DNA of 64,000 bases, taken from Serendipita indica DSM 11827. Lineage: Eukaryota > Basidiomycota > Agaricomycetes > Sebacinales > Serendipitaceae. The notes under the pieces were generated by a model. The model saw only the letters and a program-made list of their open reading frames with translations. It did no database searches and was not told the origin of the DNA. Positions 1 to 11,600 of the stretch are shown in pieces (positions within the stretch are counted from its first letter, which is position 1; each line of letters begins with the position of its first letter). Position numbers and translations under genes: made by a program. Location of the stretch: positions 372,001 to 436,000 of the forward strand of contig CAJVGD010000010.1 in the NCBI GenBank assembly GCA_910890315.1. Reading direction: 5' to 3'.

Positions 1-53
1 GCAGGCATTGCCACTACTACTACAAGGTCAAAGAATACAGATCTAAGGAGCCA

Positions 54-1415
54 TCACGTAGCTCTACGTCGAATCGTCTTATTTCGTTCCTCATCCGCAT
101 CATAATCCACTTCTCCAACCTCAGTACTCGTCGTCGTTGGTGACAGAGAATCTGATGGAGGTGGGTCAACTGTAACGCGTATGTCCGGGAGATGCGTCAA
201 AACTCGTGAATCCATCGTTATCTGCGCCGAATGTTCACTCGGTGCTCTATATGACTCGTCTTCAAAGCGAATCGACCGGTTCGAGCTGTGGAGCGAACGA
301 GGCGGTGGTGGCGCGAGGTAAGCTCGATCCTGCGAGGACACATAGGAATGTGATATCGATATATCGATAGACGGCTCGTTGTGGCCCTGTATTGAGCCCA
401 GGGGGTCTGTAACCTGCAAGGATGGCTGATATGACTCCTCGTAGACAGAAGCCTCTGAAGGGAGATAGGAGCGTGGAAGATAAGACGACTCGTAGTCACC
501 TATTTCGTTGTCGTATGGTCGTTGAGAGGATATCATCGACGGTGCTGGACCTAAATCTTCCAGTCGAGTACGTCGCGTGCGAATAGTAGATGCCATATCG
601 TCATACTCCTCTTCCATAGCCTCTTGGTTCACCTTCGACACCTCCAAAAGTTCCCACTCATCTTTGGAGACATCGGAGAGTCTCCAGAGTACTGATAATG
701 CACCAACGCACAGTTCCTGGCCCGCAACGGGAGGAGCCGAGTCATGCACTGTGCCACGGACACGTTTCTCTCTCCTAGTTTCCGACGGCATGGCGATCAC
801 ATAGGCCACTTGTACGGGAAGAGAGCTCGGGTGCCCTCGTTGCCCTTCGGGCAGTTCAGGTGCTCCAAGAGGATTGCGGTTGTTGGAGCGAAGGTATCGA
901 GCAATCTGGACGCGCGAGCGCACATTCGACGTGAAAAATGATGGCGTCCGCAATAGGTGTAACAAATATCCGTCTGGAGGGATCAACGAACTTGGGAGTA
1001 ATGTCAAAGATAATGGCTGTAAAGATGTCAGTATTAGATCCTCGAACGAATGCGTGCTACTTGCCAATGTCTGTGGCAAGCTCAAACCATTGCGTTTCGT
1101 GGGACTCCCTCGGATGTCCAGCATCTTTTCCTCCATGACGGGTTTCTGATTAGGATGAACCTTCTTGCCAGATCGTCGCTGCTCCTCTGTCCCTTGGTCG
1201 ACCGTAAACGTAACCCGCGCGTGGCCACTGTCAACGGCCCGAATGAATCGCCTCCTATATTCCCTCCTTCTAAAGCATCCCCGTAGAGATAGCGCGGTCA
1301 CAGACCCAAGAATTAACCCGCCGACGACGATGGAGAGAATGTAAAACGGTTGTGCAACGGCACCCCACCCCCCCGCGTTCGTGTCTTTCGGCAAAGGATA
1401 GCGTGAACTAGTCAT
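54..1415 (-). CDS. Single-pass membrane protein, function unknown
   Basis: An uninterrupted reading frame with no family I recognise. Taking the ATG at 1415 as start, the protein begins MTSSRYPLPKD and has one clear membrane segment near residues 22-45 (ILSIVVGGLILGSVTAL), followed at once by a basic stop-transfer stretch rich in Arg. The remaining 400 or so residues are hydrophilic, rich in Ser, Pro, Glu and Tyr, and look disordered, as in fungal plasma-membrane proteins with a short outer N-terminus and a long cytoplasmic tail. The frame stays open upstream to an ATG at 1616, which would add 67 residues including a second hydrophobic patch; I prefer the shorter start because the added part is basic and low in conserved features. 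No catalytic motif is visible. Confidence 0.55.
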   Translation of the reverse strand: MTSSRYPLPKDTNAGGWGAVAQPFYILSIVVGGLILGSVTALSLRGCFRRREYRRRFIRAVDSGHARVTFTVDQGTEEQRRSGKKVHPNQKPVMEEKMLDIRGSPTKRNGLSLPQTLASSTHSFEDLILTSLQPLSLTLLPSSLIPPDGYLLHLLRTPSFFTSNVRSRVQIARYLRSNNRNPLGAPELPEGQRGHPSSLPVQVAYVIAMPSETRREKRVRGTVHDSAPPVAGQELCVGALSVLWRLSDVSKDEWELLEVSKVNQEAMEEEYDDMASTIRTRRTRLEDLGPAPSMISSQRPYDNEIGDYESSYLPRSYLPSEASVYEESYQPSLQVTDPLGSIQGHNEPSIDISISHSYVSSQDRAYLAPPPPRSLHSSNRSIRFEDESYRAPSEHSAQITMDSRVLTHLPDIRVTVDPPPSDSLSPTTTSTEVGEVDYDADEERNKTIRRRAT

Positions 1416-1989
1416 CGGTAATAGTCTTTGATAAAACTTTCTGCAAGAATGGGCTATGAGCAAGGCACCGAGAAGAAGGCGAAAAAGGCACAACGATAAG
1501 GAAGTGCGGTTACAATCTGCTCGCCTTGCGGTTTTATAACGATAATTAGGCAGTTTTCTCTCAACGGCGCGTTGGAATTGGCATCGCGCCTCGAGGAGGA
1601 AAGCGGTCGAGCTCAAGTTTGGAACACGCTTGGATGCCTCTCCTCATGCCAGCCACGCCTCCCGCTTTACACGAGTTGTATGGACCAAATAGCCTCACTG
1701 CTTTCGAGTTGAGAGCGTAATTACGCATCTCGTGTTCGTTTTGTCCTGCATGTTGTGGCGTTTTGCACATTCCGACAGGTTAACTCAGGAGCGACGAGGA
1801 TCTTTTTGTCATAGCTGCCGCAGTTGGAACTTGACCAGCTATTGATACACCCACTTGGTATGCACGCATGTCCACTCTCACGAGCAAGGCCACTAGGAAT
1901 CGATAGGACACACCCGAAATACTTCAAGTACGTTATCCATATGAAATAAAGATAGATTCGGTGGAGGAATGGGCTGTGGACATTGAGCT
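1416..1989. other. Intergenic region, no gene seen
   Basis: This holds the upstream region of the membrane-protein gene and the 3' side of the complex I gene. Short open frames exist on both strands but none has recognisable content. The string CCAAATAGCCTCA at about 1685-1697 matches a box found upstream of the three DJ-1-like genes in this window; a single match of this length may be chance. Confidence 0.5.
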
Positions 1990-2703
1990 CTATTGCAAAA
2001 CTCCCCAGTCTACCCGGTTTGCAGCTGGTCGCTGAGCCTCTTCTTTACGAGGATGCAAGATAAACTTGCCGTCCTTTTCCTCGAGTACATACGACTCCTT
2101 GGGCACGCCAGACTTTCCACCGACGGTAGAGGCCTTGGCCACTGTACGCTCAAGAAGTGAGACGTTCAGGGCACCAGCAGCTCCCAGCGACTTGTTAATC
2201 TCTGCCTGTCGCTTCATCTCTGCGACACCTTCTGCTTGGAGCTTTTGAAACTCGCGTCTGATGGCTTGTTCTCTTGCGCGCTGCAAACAACAAAATATTA
2301 GATGTTGAGTAATAGGCCATATATACGGGTTAGAACAGAGGACTAGGTGAAGGGAAAAGATACGTCAAACACGAGTTATTACGGATACTGACCGCTTTGC
2401 GATGGTGAAGACATTCGTTATAGTCTTCTTTGAATAGTGTGCATTTCCCAGGTCGATCCGTTTCAGCATAGCACTGCAGAACCGTCAGCCAGCAGGTCGA
2501 AACTAACCCGTCGACGGCATACTTTGACAACGGCCTGCCAAAAAGGAAAGCAACGACTCTGTCCTGCAACATTTATGAGCAAAACAGTCTTCTCAAGGGT
2601 TGTCGGGGGGATATGTACCGCCGTTGATGCCGTAGCCGGACTGTTATCGTTAGAAAGCGATTAGCAGGAAAATGGCGGGAATAAATAGAGATCCTACACT
2701 CAT
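1990..2703 (-). CDS. NDUFS5: NADH:ubiquinone oxidoreductase 15-kDa-type subunit (NDUFS5)
   Basis: Five coding exons on the minus strand, 2703-2698, 2640-2619, 2563-2523, 2473-2393 and 2280-1990, give 146 codons with consistent GT-AG introns. The first coding exon is only six bases (Met-Ser) and the second 22. The protein starts MSSGYGINGGQSRCFPFWQ and has the twin CX9C arrangement of NDUFS5 family members: the first pair is CFPFWQAVVKC, the second spans CTLFKEDYNEC, followed by LHHRKA and a basic helical tail. Family knowledge: this is an accessory subunit on the intermembrane-space side of respiratory complex I, imported and oxidised through its cysteines. It is divergent with GET5, with 72 bp between the ATGs. 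The C-terminal tail, about 97 residues, is longer than in animals, as is usual for fungi. Confidence 0.85.
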
Positions 2704-2775
2704 TCGTTGCTTTCTGTGGCAATCTTCTAGTCTAACAAAGTCGTGGTCGGGTCCAGAGAGTGGGTAAAACAAGGA
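2704..2775. promoter_or_regulatory. Compact divergent promoter, NDUFS5 / GET5
   Basis: Only 72 bp separate the start codons of two divergently transcribed housekeeping genes, so both promoters and both 5' leaders must lie here or inside the neighbours. No TATA box is obvious. Confidence 0.5.
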
Positions 2776-4063
2776 ATGACCTCGACCACGACTGCACCGT
2801 CGAGCACAAACAGCACAAACGCCGTCGACGAGGCGATTTTCAGGTCGCATATTGAATCTCTCAAATCGCTCCCCGTCGTCTTTTCCGATTCCTATCAGGC
2901 GCCGCCACAGTACCTCCCCGCGCGCATCTCCGTCTTTGGAGTGAGTTACATCTCATCAACCACAGCTCTATTGCTTGCGTAGATACATTACATCTGCTCG
3001 TAATGCTCTGCCGCCGGCTAGATCGTCGTGTAGCCACTGGTTGATTATGGTCTGGATGCTGCAGATGCACTCTTACTAACATCTTTATTCTCCAGCTCGA
3101 CGTTCTTCCTCCGCCAGAAAAGGCTGTGAGCTCTGCCACCAGCCTCGCTGGTTTGTCCCTCCCTCTGGATCATCGATCACCGCTCTCTGACACGGACACA
3201 CAGACGTTCTCAACCTCACCTTTAAATCTCTCAAACCTGCATATTCCGGTACGTCTCGCCTCAGTTTTCTACCAGCGCCCATCTTCTGATTCTCTATATA
3301 ACCAGTGACCCTCCCGGTTCAACCAGCAGACTCTATCCTCTCCCTCAAAAATCTTCTCGCCGCTCAAGCATCCTCACCACTCTCCGGTGCGACTCCCGCC
3401 CAGCAAAAGCTCTTGCTCAAAGGAAAGGCCCTCGTCGACACCAAACTCGTCAAAGACTACGACATCAAAGACGGAAGCGTAATCACCGTAATGATGAGCA
3501 ACAAACCAACGACCACGTCCGAAACGCCAGCGCCCACGACAGCCTCTGCGCCCACGATGGACATCACCGCAGCGGATCGCGACCCCGTTCCACCCGTGGC
3601 ATCACCAAGCCTCGGGGCGTCCATTACAGCTCCAGGGCACAAACGACGTGTGTCGGATATCCCAGCAGTGACACTCTCACCTGCTGGTACACCCGCCGCG
3701 GGCACGACACCTCTCCTCCAACCCATAGCACTCGCGGCGGACCCACTCGCACACGTCCCACTCACCGCGTCGCCTATCATCTCGTCGAGCAACGCCATCC
3801 CAATCGACCTCGCGAGCATCCCGTTGCCCCTCGTGGCTACACAAGACGAGAGTGCATACCATCAGACCATGTCGAGTCCACAGTTTTGGAAAGATCTGAG
3901 GGCGTTTTTGGAGAAGCGGTTTGGTACCGATGCGGGTGGAAGACCTGGGGATGCGGACACGGCATTTGAAGAGTTTTTGAGAAGCGCAAAGGTCAACCTT
4001 AGTCCGCATGAGATTGCAAAGATCCGCGACGAGGTTGGAATCACGGGTATGGGCGGTCATTAA
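2776..4063 (+). CDS. GET5: Get5/Mdy2-like ubiquitin-domain protein of the GET pathway
   Basis: Four exons, 2776-2940, 3096-3150, 3204-3248 and 3306-4063, join in frame. The N-terminal part (DEAIFRSHIESLKSLPVVF, then a Pro-rich LPPPEK) resembles the Get4-binding segment of fungal Get5. A ubiquitin-like fold follows at about residues 73-145 (DVLNLTFKSLKPAYS, VTLPVQPADSILSLKNLL, KLLLKGKALVDTKLVKDY). A long Pro/Thr/Ala-rich linker leads to a C-terminal helical part (FWKDLRAFLEKRF and FLRSAKVNLSPHEIAKI) in the place of the Get5 dimerisation domain. Family knowledge: Get5 works with Get4 to hand tail-anchored proteins to Get3 for insertion into the ER membrane. The order Get4-binding, UBL, C-terminal helices is what decides the call; a different UBL-adaptor protein is the alternative. 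Confidence 0.72.
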
Positions 4064-5026
4064 GCCTCATGGTAATCGATGCAATGTAGGATAAACGAGA
4101 TTGATTGCAATCAATGCCTATGACACCAAGATATGATACAACTCGATGGGACCCCAGAGCCTGTATATCATGCTTCAGTACGATGTGGATGTAGGAAGAG
4201 AAGGATCAGAGAGGGTGCCCGAAGTTTGAGCTGTGGCGGGCATTTTCGTGCATGGATGTACGAAGACCGTCGTGTAAAGACATCATAGAGGTGATGGTAA
4301 TGAAGTAAACGATCACGTACAGTCATATCCATAACGATGGCTACAAGGTTTGAGAATATCTGTTCGAGGTGTCAGTACAGAACTCGGGATACGCGAAGAG
4401 GTTCAGTCAAATTATAAGTACAAACAGCCATGGAGATGTCGTCAAGGCTCCGAAAAGAGATTCAGGCGGTAACTCCAAGTAACATCCTTGGACGAAAAGA
4501 GGACGTAAATACTCACTGAAACTCGACGAAAATGTGTAATGACGATATGATATCTATAATTTACGCCCTGAAGACAGAGAAGAGGTCAGCTTGTGAGCAT
4601 AAAGGGAGAAAAAGAGGGGCAGGATCAGCGATTAAAAAACGAGATCAGGGCACTTGGCTCATATACTCTAGTTTGAAAATGTGTAGAGAGTCATCATTGT
4701 GAGTAGGAAGATGGTTTCTCACCCGCTTTCAACATTCAGGCGAGTTGCCACCGTCAAAGTAGTTCCAGTGGGACTGCACCGTGAAGCTTTATCCATAAAC
4801 CATGTCTCGTCTTCGAATCATAGCCTATCTGACTTGAACGCGAGCTGGCAAAGCCATTGCGAAATTTGGCTCGAGCTGGTCAGGGCAAAGTTTCGACCAA
4901 GCTCACTCCCCTACTTCGGTTGCTCAACTATAGCGTGGATCTCACTGTACAATTCCATAGTTCATCCCAATAAAATCAGGCAAAGTGCTATCTACATCTT
5001 GTATATCCATCATCCAGTACCATGGA
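4064..5026. other. Intergenic region between convergent 3' ends, no gene seen
   Basis: About 960 bp between the GET5 stop and the stop of DJ-1-like copy A. Open frames here (for example 4699-5064 on the plus strand) have no family resemblance and overlap the last exon of the DJ-1 gene, so I treat them as chance. Confidence 0.45.
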
Positions 5027-5878
5027 TCACGTCGAGGTCACGTTCCAAATCTGTATGTCGTTAGATTATCCAGACGTTCAACGTCAGAGAACACTGACCG
5101 CGCAGAAAGGATCCCAAGACGAATCTTTGTGAATCTCAATCTCAATAATGTTGGCTGCACGTTCAGCCAACGTTTCGTTACGCATCGCCTCTGCGACGAA
5201 AGCATAGGTGAGATCAATGCCTGCCGAGACACCAGAGCTCGTCCAAATATTGCCGTCCTTGACCCAGCGAGCGCATGGTACCTAGGTTCATTAGCTATTG
5301 GGAGACGTAAGAAAGACAGCACTCGCCCATTTGACTTTGGGTCCACTCTTGACCATCTCGTTCCAGCTAAACTTTGCCGTCGTCGCTCTTTTGCCGTCGA
5401 GTATTCCAGCCTTTGCCAAGATTTGAGCACCAGTACACGTCGAGAGAATGTACTGGAGAGACGGATACACGTTCTTGACATAATTGATGAGGTTCGTATT
5501 GTTATAGGCTATGCGACTTCCAGGACCACCGGGGATGAGCAATACATCAAGGGGGGTTTTATCGTAGATAGTATGAGTCGGTTTCATGAGCGTTATTGGT
5601 CCCCCTAGATCGCCTAAGACATGTGTGGGGATCGGATCCATTGTTTCAGCGATAATGGCCAACGTCATATTGGGAGTGAGAGTTTTGACAATGTTGAGCA
5701 TTTCGATGGGTCCATATGCGTCCAAGCCAACAAACTTCGGGAATCCAAGGATTCCCCAGCGCAGTGGAATGGGCCGTTGAGGAGGTGGGGGATGAGGTGG
5801 TCCAGGCGGGTGGGATTCAGGGGTGGCGAATGCTGTGGCAAGTAAAGTGAGTAGACCAATCAAGTTTAGAGAATGCAT
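5027..5878 (-). CDS. Secreted DJ-1/PfpI-family protein, copy A
   Basis: Exons 5878-5327, 5281-5099 and 5050-5027 give 252 codons. The N-terminus (MHSLNLIGLLTLLATAFA) is a signal peptide, followed by a Pro-rich linker and a DJ-1/PfpI (class I glutaminase-like) domain. The nucleophile elbow is STCTGAQILAKAGILDGKRATT, with Cys as the likely active residue, and PGGPGSR is the turn seen before it in this family. Several NxT sequons fit secretion. Reaction unknown: relatives include isonitrile hydratases, chaperones and glyoxalases. The first intron starts with GC (GCGAGT at 5326-5321) rather than GT, which is needed to keep the frame shown by copies B and C (Lys-Trp, then Val-Pro-Cys-Ala-Arg-Trp). 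Copies B (47.7 kb) and C (58.3 kb) share the three-exon structure with an exon 2 of exactly 183 bases in each. Confidence 0.85.
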
Positions 5879-6678
5879 GATGGGTAAGACGACTTGTCGT
5901 ACTGACCTACGCTCTCCAGGGGCTTATATGCTCTACCCGTTGAGACTGAGATGCGATTCCAGCTTGACACAGAGCTTCGGCAACTCTTGACGCATCTCGA
6001 AGCCAGATTTACCCCCGTGATCTCTCGTTTCATAGAAGCTGGTTTGTAAGCCAGTTTAGAGAATCGAATAGCCAAATGGCCTCATACAGGGTCGGTATGC
6101 GAAATTGGGAGGCCAGGATATTGTGCTGCTTGCCACGCAAGAATATGGGGAGTTCTCCGGAGGGTGGATGTGATGACCGTTAGAGCCGTTGAAGAGGCGC
6201 TAATTTTGTGTATTAGAGGGTCCCAGTGTCACGAGGTTGTTGATACCGATACCTTGGCGGTTCTTATATGAGAATTTTGGCGTGGTTTATTAATGACTGA
6301 AGTACCAAGGATATGCTATATCGGACATTCTGACACCAAGATCTCACGCCCGTGAACTCAAACTTTGAGCCGTAAGTTGAATGCCTAATTCATGATAATG
6401 CCACAAACAGTCCACTCCTTTGTCGGTGAGCGGAGACCAAACACTCTTGTTTAGCCCATGTCACTGAATGAAGTTGCATTCGAGCGGTTCAATGATGCAT
6501 TCATAGAGGACGTCCAATTGAGGGAAGACCGAGATTCTTATTCAGAAATCTCCGCATTGGATCTTTACGCGCCATGTCTTCTTGACGCGGAGTTTCGCAA
6601 CGACTATTGATATCGATCATAAAGAAACAGTTGAATGAATCTGGTTCCCGGCTGCTCAATAGCCTGTGGATGTTGAGA
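5879..6678. promoter_or_regulatory. Upstream region of DJ-1 copy A with two conserved boxes
   Basis: Box 1 at 6064-6084 contains AGCCAAATGGCCTCA. Box 2 at 6134-6193 contains CACGCAAGAATATGGGG, the palindrome CTCCGGAG at 6155-6162, and AGAGCCGTTGAA at 6182-6193. Both boxes recur, in the same order and orientation relative to the gene, upstream of copies B and C. The rest of this stretch shows nothing I can name. Confidence 0.5.
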
Positions 6679-7990
6679 TCACGCAACACTAAACATCTGC
6701 TCCAGAACGTGGTCAATTCCTGGTCGTGCTTGCGGTTCGTCGTTCATCAATCGTCGCACAAGATCATGGACGGGTGATGGTCATTTAATTTTCTCGCTGA
6801 GAAAGAGTAGCATCTTTCCACATGCCCATCTATCAGCCAGGATGGGGTTCCAGCTTTGACCCCTTGTTACGAATCGCGTGGCGGTTCGTCTGACAGGTGG
6901 AAGGCCCGGGTGGGAATGTACAACTCACGTAGTGATTATATTACTAAAAGAGAGTTTGCGAGAGGGTTAGAACGGAACGAAAGCAGATTCAGAACTAGCG
7001 CAATGTACACGCGAAAATCGGTCCTTATATACTGTTTCGAGACCCCCATCGAGTCATTTGCAATATCTACGGATATCAAACGGATATAAGAGTCAGCGGG
7101 CAGAGGGCATAGGGGATGGGAGACGATTGGCTGGTGCGGAGTAGCGGACGGATGACGAGGTGTCGACGTCGAATCCTCGTCGACCCTAACCCCACCCATA
7201 ATTAACATTCTATTTACTTCGGCTCCGTACGGTAGCGAGAGGTCGTCGGCCATATGCGACACCGTATGGTCCGCTACCGTCGAGCGGACCAGTCTATGGT
7301 GGCGCGTCAGCTTCTGGACGTGGCGCATGTGAGCCATTATGTCAATTCTTACTCTTCCTGCATAAATTTCACCGCGTTCCGCAACACCCTTTAGGATCTC
7401 TGGCGCCCTCCATCCTCTCGTCCCACACACGTCCTCTATAACACTCCTTGTTGTTGCACCCCTCTCAGCTACTCCAAAGTCGATAATGTATAGTGACCCT
7501 GAACCTCTGGACATGGATTTGGGGGAAATGTCGATGACAATGTTACCCAGCTTGAGATCAAGATGGCCGACCTTGTTAACATGCATAAAGGCTACGTCCT
7601 CGAGGAACTTCTTCTGAAACGAGTAGACGATTGGAGCTTCTGACAAGCGGTATAAAACCAGACGGAGCGGAACGTGATCCGGCATGACTATCAGCCAGTG
7701 GTCCTCGAAGTCCAGCAAATCCAACAGTTAAATTATGTGATTGTACGCTCCTCCATACTGTTTGAGGTGCTTCAAGATATCTACCTCTGCGCGATGTTTG
7801 ACGCGCTTGACGACGACATCCAGTCCGCTGCGCATCGTAGCTTCACGAATATTTTCAGGCATCTACACATGTCAGAAATTTCAAGGATGAAATGATTCGT
7901 CTCACTGGATAAAGCGGTTCTAAAGCGTCCTTTTCATACTGTGGAAGATGGTGCCATGCCAGAGTATAGCCTGCATTTTCTGGGTACCTC
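6679..7990 (-). pseudogene. Decayed protein kinase gene
   Basis: Read on the minus strand, kinase landmarks appear in order: the N-lobe lysine in VVVKRVKHRAEVDIL (about 7800), the catalytic loop HLDLKLGNIVI (about 7560), DFGVAE (about 7470), GTRGWRAPEIL (about 7410), and downstream DRWACGKMLLFLSEKI (about 6820) and HDLVRRLMNDEPQARPG (about 6750). An in-frame TAA interrupts the strand after NHII near 7730 and an in-frame TGA follows EKIK near 6780. Between GEIYAGR (about 7357) and the F-helix region (about 6880) lie some 450 bp that do not look like kinase and contain a TATA-like GTATATAAGG; this is either an unusually long intron or an insertion. The catalytic loop lacks the usual Arg (HLD). 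With two stops the gene is probably dead; the rest of the N-lobe upstream of 7990 was not recognised. Confidence 0.6.
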
Positions 7991-8688
7991 TTGCTCACCC
8001 AAGATTGTAAATCGCCTTAAACTGCACCGAGCTGCTCGCCCTTGTTTATAACACAGCATTCCCCGTATAAAACCTTCGCACTCCAAGAGAGGTCGAGTCA
8101 GAGAATCCCAATAGATTGCGCAATGGCGAGCCGCCATCTACGATGCACAGAAACAAGCTCTAGTATGTGAACAAGCAAGGTCAGGGGCGGGACAAAACAG
8201 GAAAAGACGAGACGACGGCGGAGCTATATCGACACAAAGCAGGACAAGGGGCAAGACGAATGATGGAGAAAGGGAGAGAGGGAATACGGCGGGGGCAGCA
8301 CTTGACGCCGCCGATGACCGTAGAATAGCAACGTATGCGTCGTGATGAGATGAAAAAGGTTTTTGTGGGTAGCAAAGGAGATGTATAATGCGATGAAAAA
8401 AAAAGGGCCAACGTATTTCGAAGACTTTTGGGTGCATCATGTGGGAATTTCGATTCACATACAAAAAACGCTTGGGAGATTTCGGGGCCGGTCCGTGGTA
8501 GCCTGCACTGGGTATCTTGTTTTTAAATTCAGATGCATGTAGTGGGTTCTGCCTAAGGAGCCACCAATATAAACGTCAGCAATGTGCGGCGCCACAGATA
8601 AGAAGAGAAAACGAACCAGAAAGAGATAAATAAGTAGAAAAAGAAAATGCACAGCAGAAGAATATATCCTATCCCCCTTAATCGATGC
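7991..8688. other. Intergenic region, no gene seen
   Basis: Downstream of the long RRM gene and upstream of the decayed kinase. Purine-rich on the plus strand between 8200 and 8420 and 8590 and 8650, which creates spurious Leu/Ser/Phe-rich frames on the minus strand. Likely the 3' UTR of the RRM gene plus spacer. Confidence 0.45.
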
Positions 8689-11600
8689 TCATGCACCATC
8701 ACCGACATTGACCGTCTGGAGCTCCTTGATGATGGACTGCCGTCTGGACGCATCTTCCGTCCAACTGGCCCTGCGCATTCCGCCCGCATCGCTTTCGATA
8801 GCAAGCGAGTCCCTGAATCCATTCGGTGTCCCATTCACCTTTAGGGCACCCGAATTCATCCCAAGTGCGGCCGCAAAGCCCGCATTCGCATTGGCGTTTG
8901 CGAGTGTGGAGGTTTGCCCACCGCTCCCTGGCAGACCAGACGTCGACATGTACACCATCGAACCAGACGACGAAGAGGGCGCTGTTCCGCCAGCAGAGAT
9001 CCCACCGTGACCACGGTAAACAAACGGTTCGACTGCAGTGCTCGGCGATCTCGTCACACCCGCACTACTCACCGCCGTTCCACCCCCGCCAGTATTGTGC
9101 GTTCCAATTGCCATCGAGGTGTAGCCCTGCATCAGGTTTATAGGAGGCGAGAATCGAGGCATCGAGCCGAGGTTGAGCTTCGGCTTTTTGCTGGCAGAAT
9201 GCGTCGGTCCTGTTCCTGGACTACCTGGAGATGCACTTCCAGCAGTCGCTACCACACTACCGGTCGGAGTAAAGGGTTTGGAACCAGTGCTACTCGTCGT
9301 CGACTTTGGACCATCCGAGATGGAGCGCTCGAGCGGTGGCTTTGAAGTTGCTGGTGGTGATTGCTTCAGAGATTTGATGCTCGCATTGTTGGGTAGATCC
9401 TCTGGAGTCGTCACCCAATCGGTAAGGCCTGTCCGACTGACCCCTTCGTTCGGCCCGTCGGGGATGCTCTCAGGCCTGGCGGAAAGTGTCGGGAATCCGT
9501 CTCTTCCGACTCCCACGGGTTCGAGAAATTGTGGCTCTTCGTCGAGTTTGGATGCTGTAGTATCCGAACCAGAACCGCCCTTGATACTACCCTCGCTCGC
9601 GCTCGACGTGTCCTCCCAGCGACGCCGTCGGTCGATGCAAACTGGTACCTCCAAGGTTCATCGTTTGCAGAGCGCCAGTGAGAGATGCCGTGATGGGCAT
9701 AGGAGGGAAATAATCTGGAGCCTCCGATCCGACAGTGGCAGCCGTCAAATCGAAATAGGGTGTGACTTGGCCATTCGCGTTGATCATCGCCGATCCCATC
9801 ATGCTACTCGGAGCCAACCCACTGGGTAGCATACCAACTCCAGAACCAATCACGCCATTATTCGCAATGGCATTGGCATCACGATGATAGTGAACGGTAG
9901 GACCAGGCGAGAGGTTGAAATATGGGCTCGTCGAGCTATAGAAACCCGGTGGAGCTTGCGTGACGGGCGAATAGGCACCCATACTTGCAAATGGCCCTTG
10001 AACAGGTGGTGTGGGTAGTGGCTGCATAAAGCGGAAAGAAGGTATCGACGGTGTAATGGGAGGGAGACCATGCATGGGCGAAAGCTGGGGCTGAGGAAAC
10101 GCGCCAAGGCCAGGACCTGGAAGAGAGATCGTCCCAGGAGGTGGGTTTCTGAGTGAACCCGTCGAGGCTGTTGGACTAGTAGAAGAAGTACCCGCGGCCG
10201 TCGCAGCTTGTGCGGTGGTAGCATTCGCGGCGGATGGTGGCGCGTTTCCGTTTGTTGCTCTCGTTGGCGAGGGAGGATGATGCCATGTCGAATAGCCATA
10301 GACGTTGGCGCCAAGCGGGGGTGGATATGCCGTGGAAGGAGAAGCAGCAATCGGAAGGTACGCCATGGGTGGCGGATATTGCTCATAGGGCGATCCAGGA
10401 GGTGAGGCGACGACATAACCAGAAGCCATTGGAGGTGACATGGCAAAGTAACCATAACTGTAAGGGTTCTCCGACTGGGTAGGCATCGCCGGGTGTAGCG
10501 GAGCGCCTGGTACGGCAGAGACAGTCGCAGTCGCAGTCGCAGTCGCAGTCACAGCTGATGGCATTTCCTCTGCACGCTGCGTTTGAAAGGCATTTGCAGG
10601 CGGCTGGCTGAGCAATAATTGATCACCGTTCCCAATCTGGAGCACCAAGGCACGTCCCAAGAGTTCAACCCTATTTTCAGATCGAATAAAAATGTCAGAT
10701 TAGTCACCGAAATATGACTCCTCGGGGACAATGTGATAGCCGCCGGGGATCTTGGGAAGAGGGACGCATTAAACGATGGCGACATACCCATTATACTTGG
10801 CCACGGCTTGTTTCGCTTCATGATCGCTGGAGTAGATGACAAATGCGTGACATTTGCTCTCAAGTCGACTTGGTGGCCGTACTTCAACCTTGATAATCTT
10901 GCCGATGCTCTGAAACTCTTGCTCTAGCTGAAGAGCATTGTATTGAGATGGCCACTATGATCCGATCAATGGCTGATAGAGAAACGAGAATAGATGGACT
11001 GACATTGGTGATATGAACCGTTCGAGTAGAGGCATCGTGAGACGTCGTTGCACCAACGGGTAAACTGCTTTGCCCAAAGGATGACGTCGCTACCGATGGT
11101 GCGAGTGCATCTGGTAGAGCTACAGGTTTCGATGAGGCGGATGGAGCTTTGAACGCCGTCGGAGATCGCGAAATGTCTCCGAGAAGGCTAGAGCGGGCTG
11201 AATCCGGGTAGACCATTGGGTCAGGCATCGACGTTGCATTGGCAGAGCTCAAAGACAAGCCTTGTTGAGTAAGTGAAAGTGCATTATGTGCTTGAGTCAG
11301 AGGTGCAGTCAATCCCGCAGCAGCAGCAGCAGCAGGGAATGACGGTCGAAGCCACGGATGCTTGCGGTGCAGGCATTGCATATGAAAACGTAGAAGAAGT
11401 TGCAGTAGTCGCGGTGGCATAAGGAAGTACTTGAGACGTCGGTAGTTTGCCTATCTGAGCCGCAGCCGAAAGGTCAAAGTCGTTGGGCAGTCTGTCCGGT
11501 CGAACTTCGAGGGTACGCGTCTGCCAGACGTAGCCGTTGAACATGTCTATAAGCGCCAGGTTAGAAGCGGAAGTCTTCGCATAACGTACAAAGCAAAATA

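Noticed and set aside
1685-1697. CCAAATAGCCTCA as a fourth member of the DJ-1 upstream box
   Set aside because: The second box (CTCCGGAG) is absent and the downstream gene is unrelated. Kept only as a note.
11284-11420. Apparent frameshift at the poly-Ala run of the RRM gene
   Set aside because: A 70-base intron with GTACTT donor and CGCAAG acceptor joins TSQ to HPWLRPSF in the right frame, so no break is needed.
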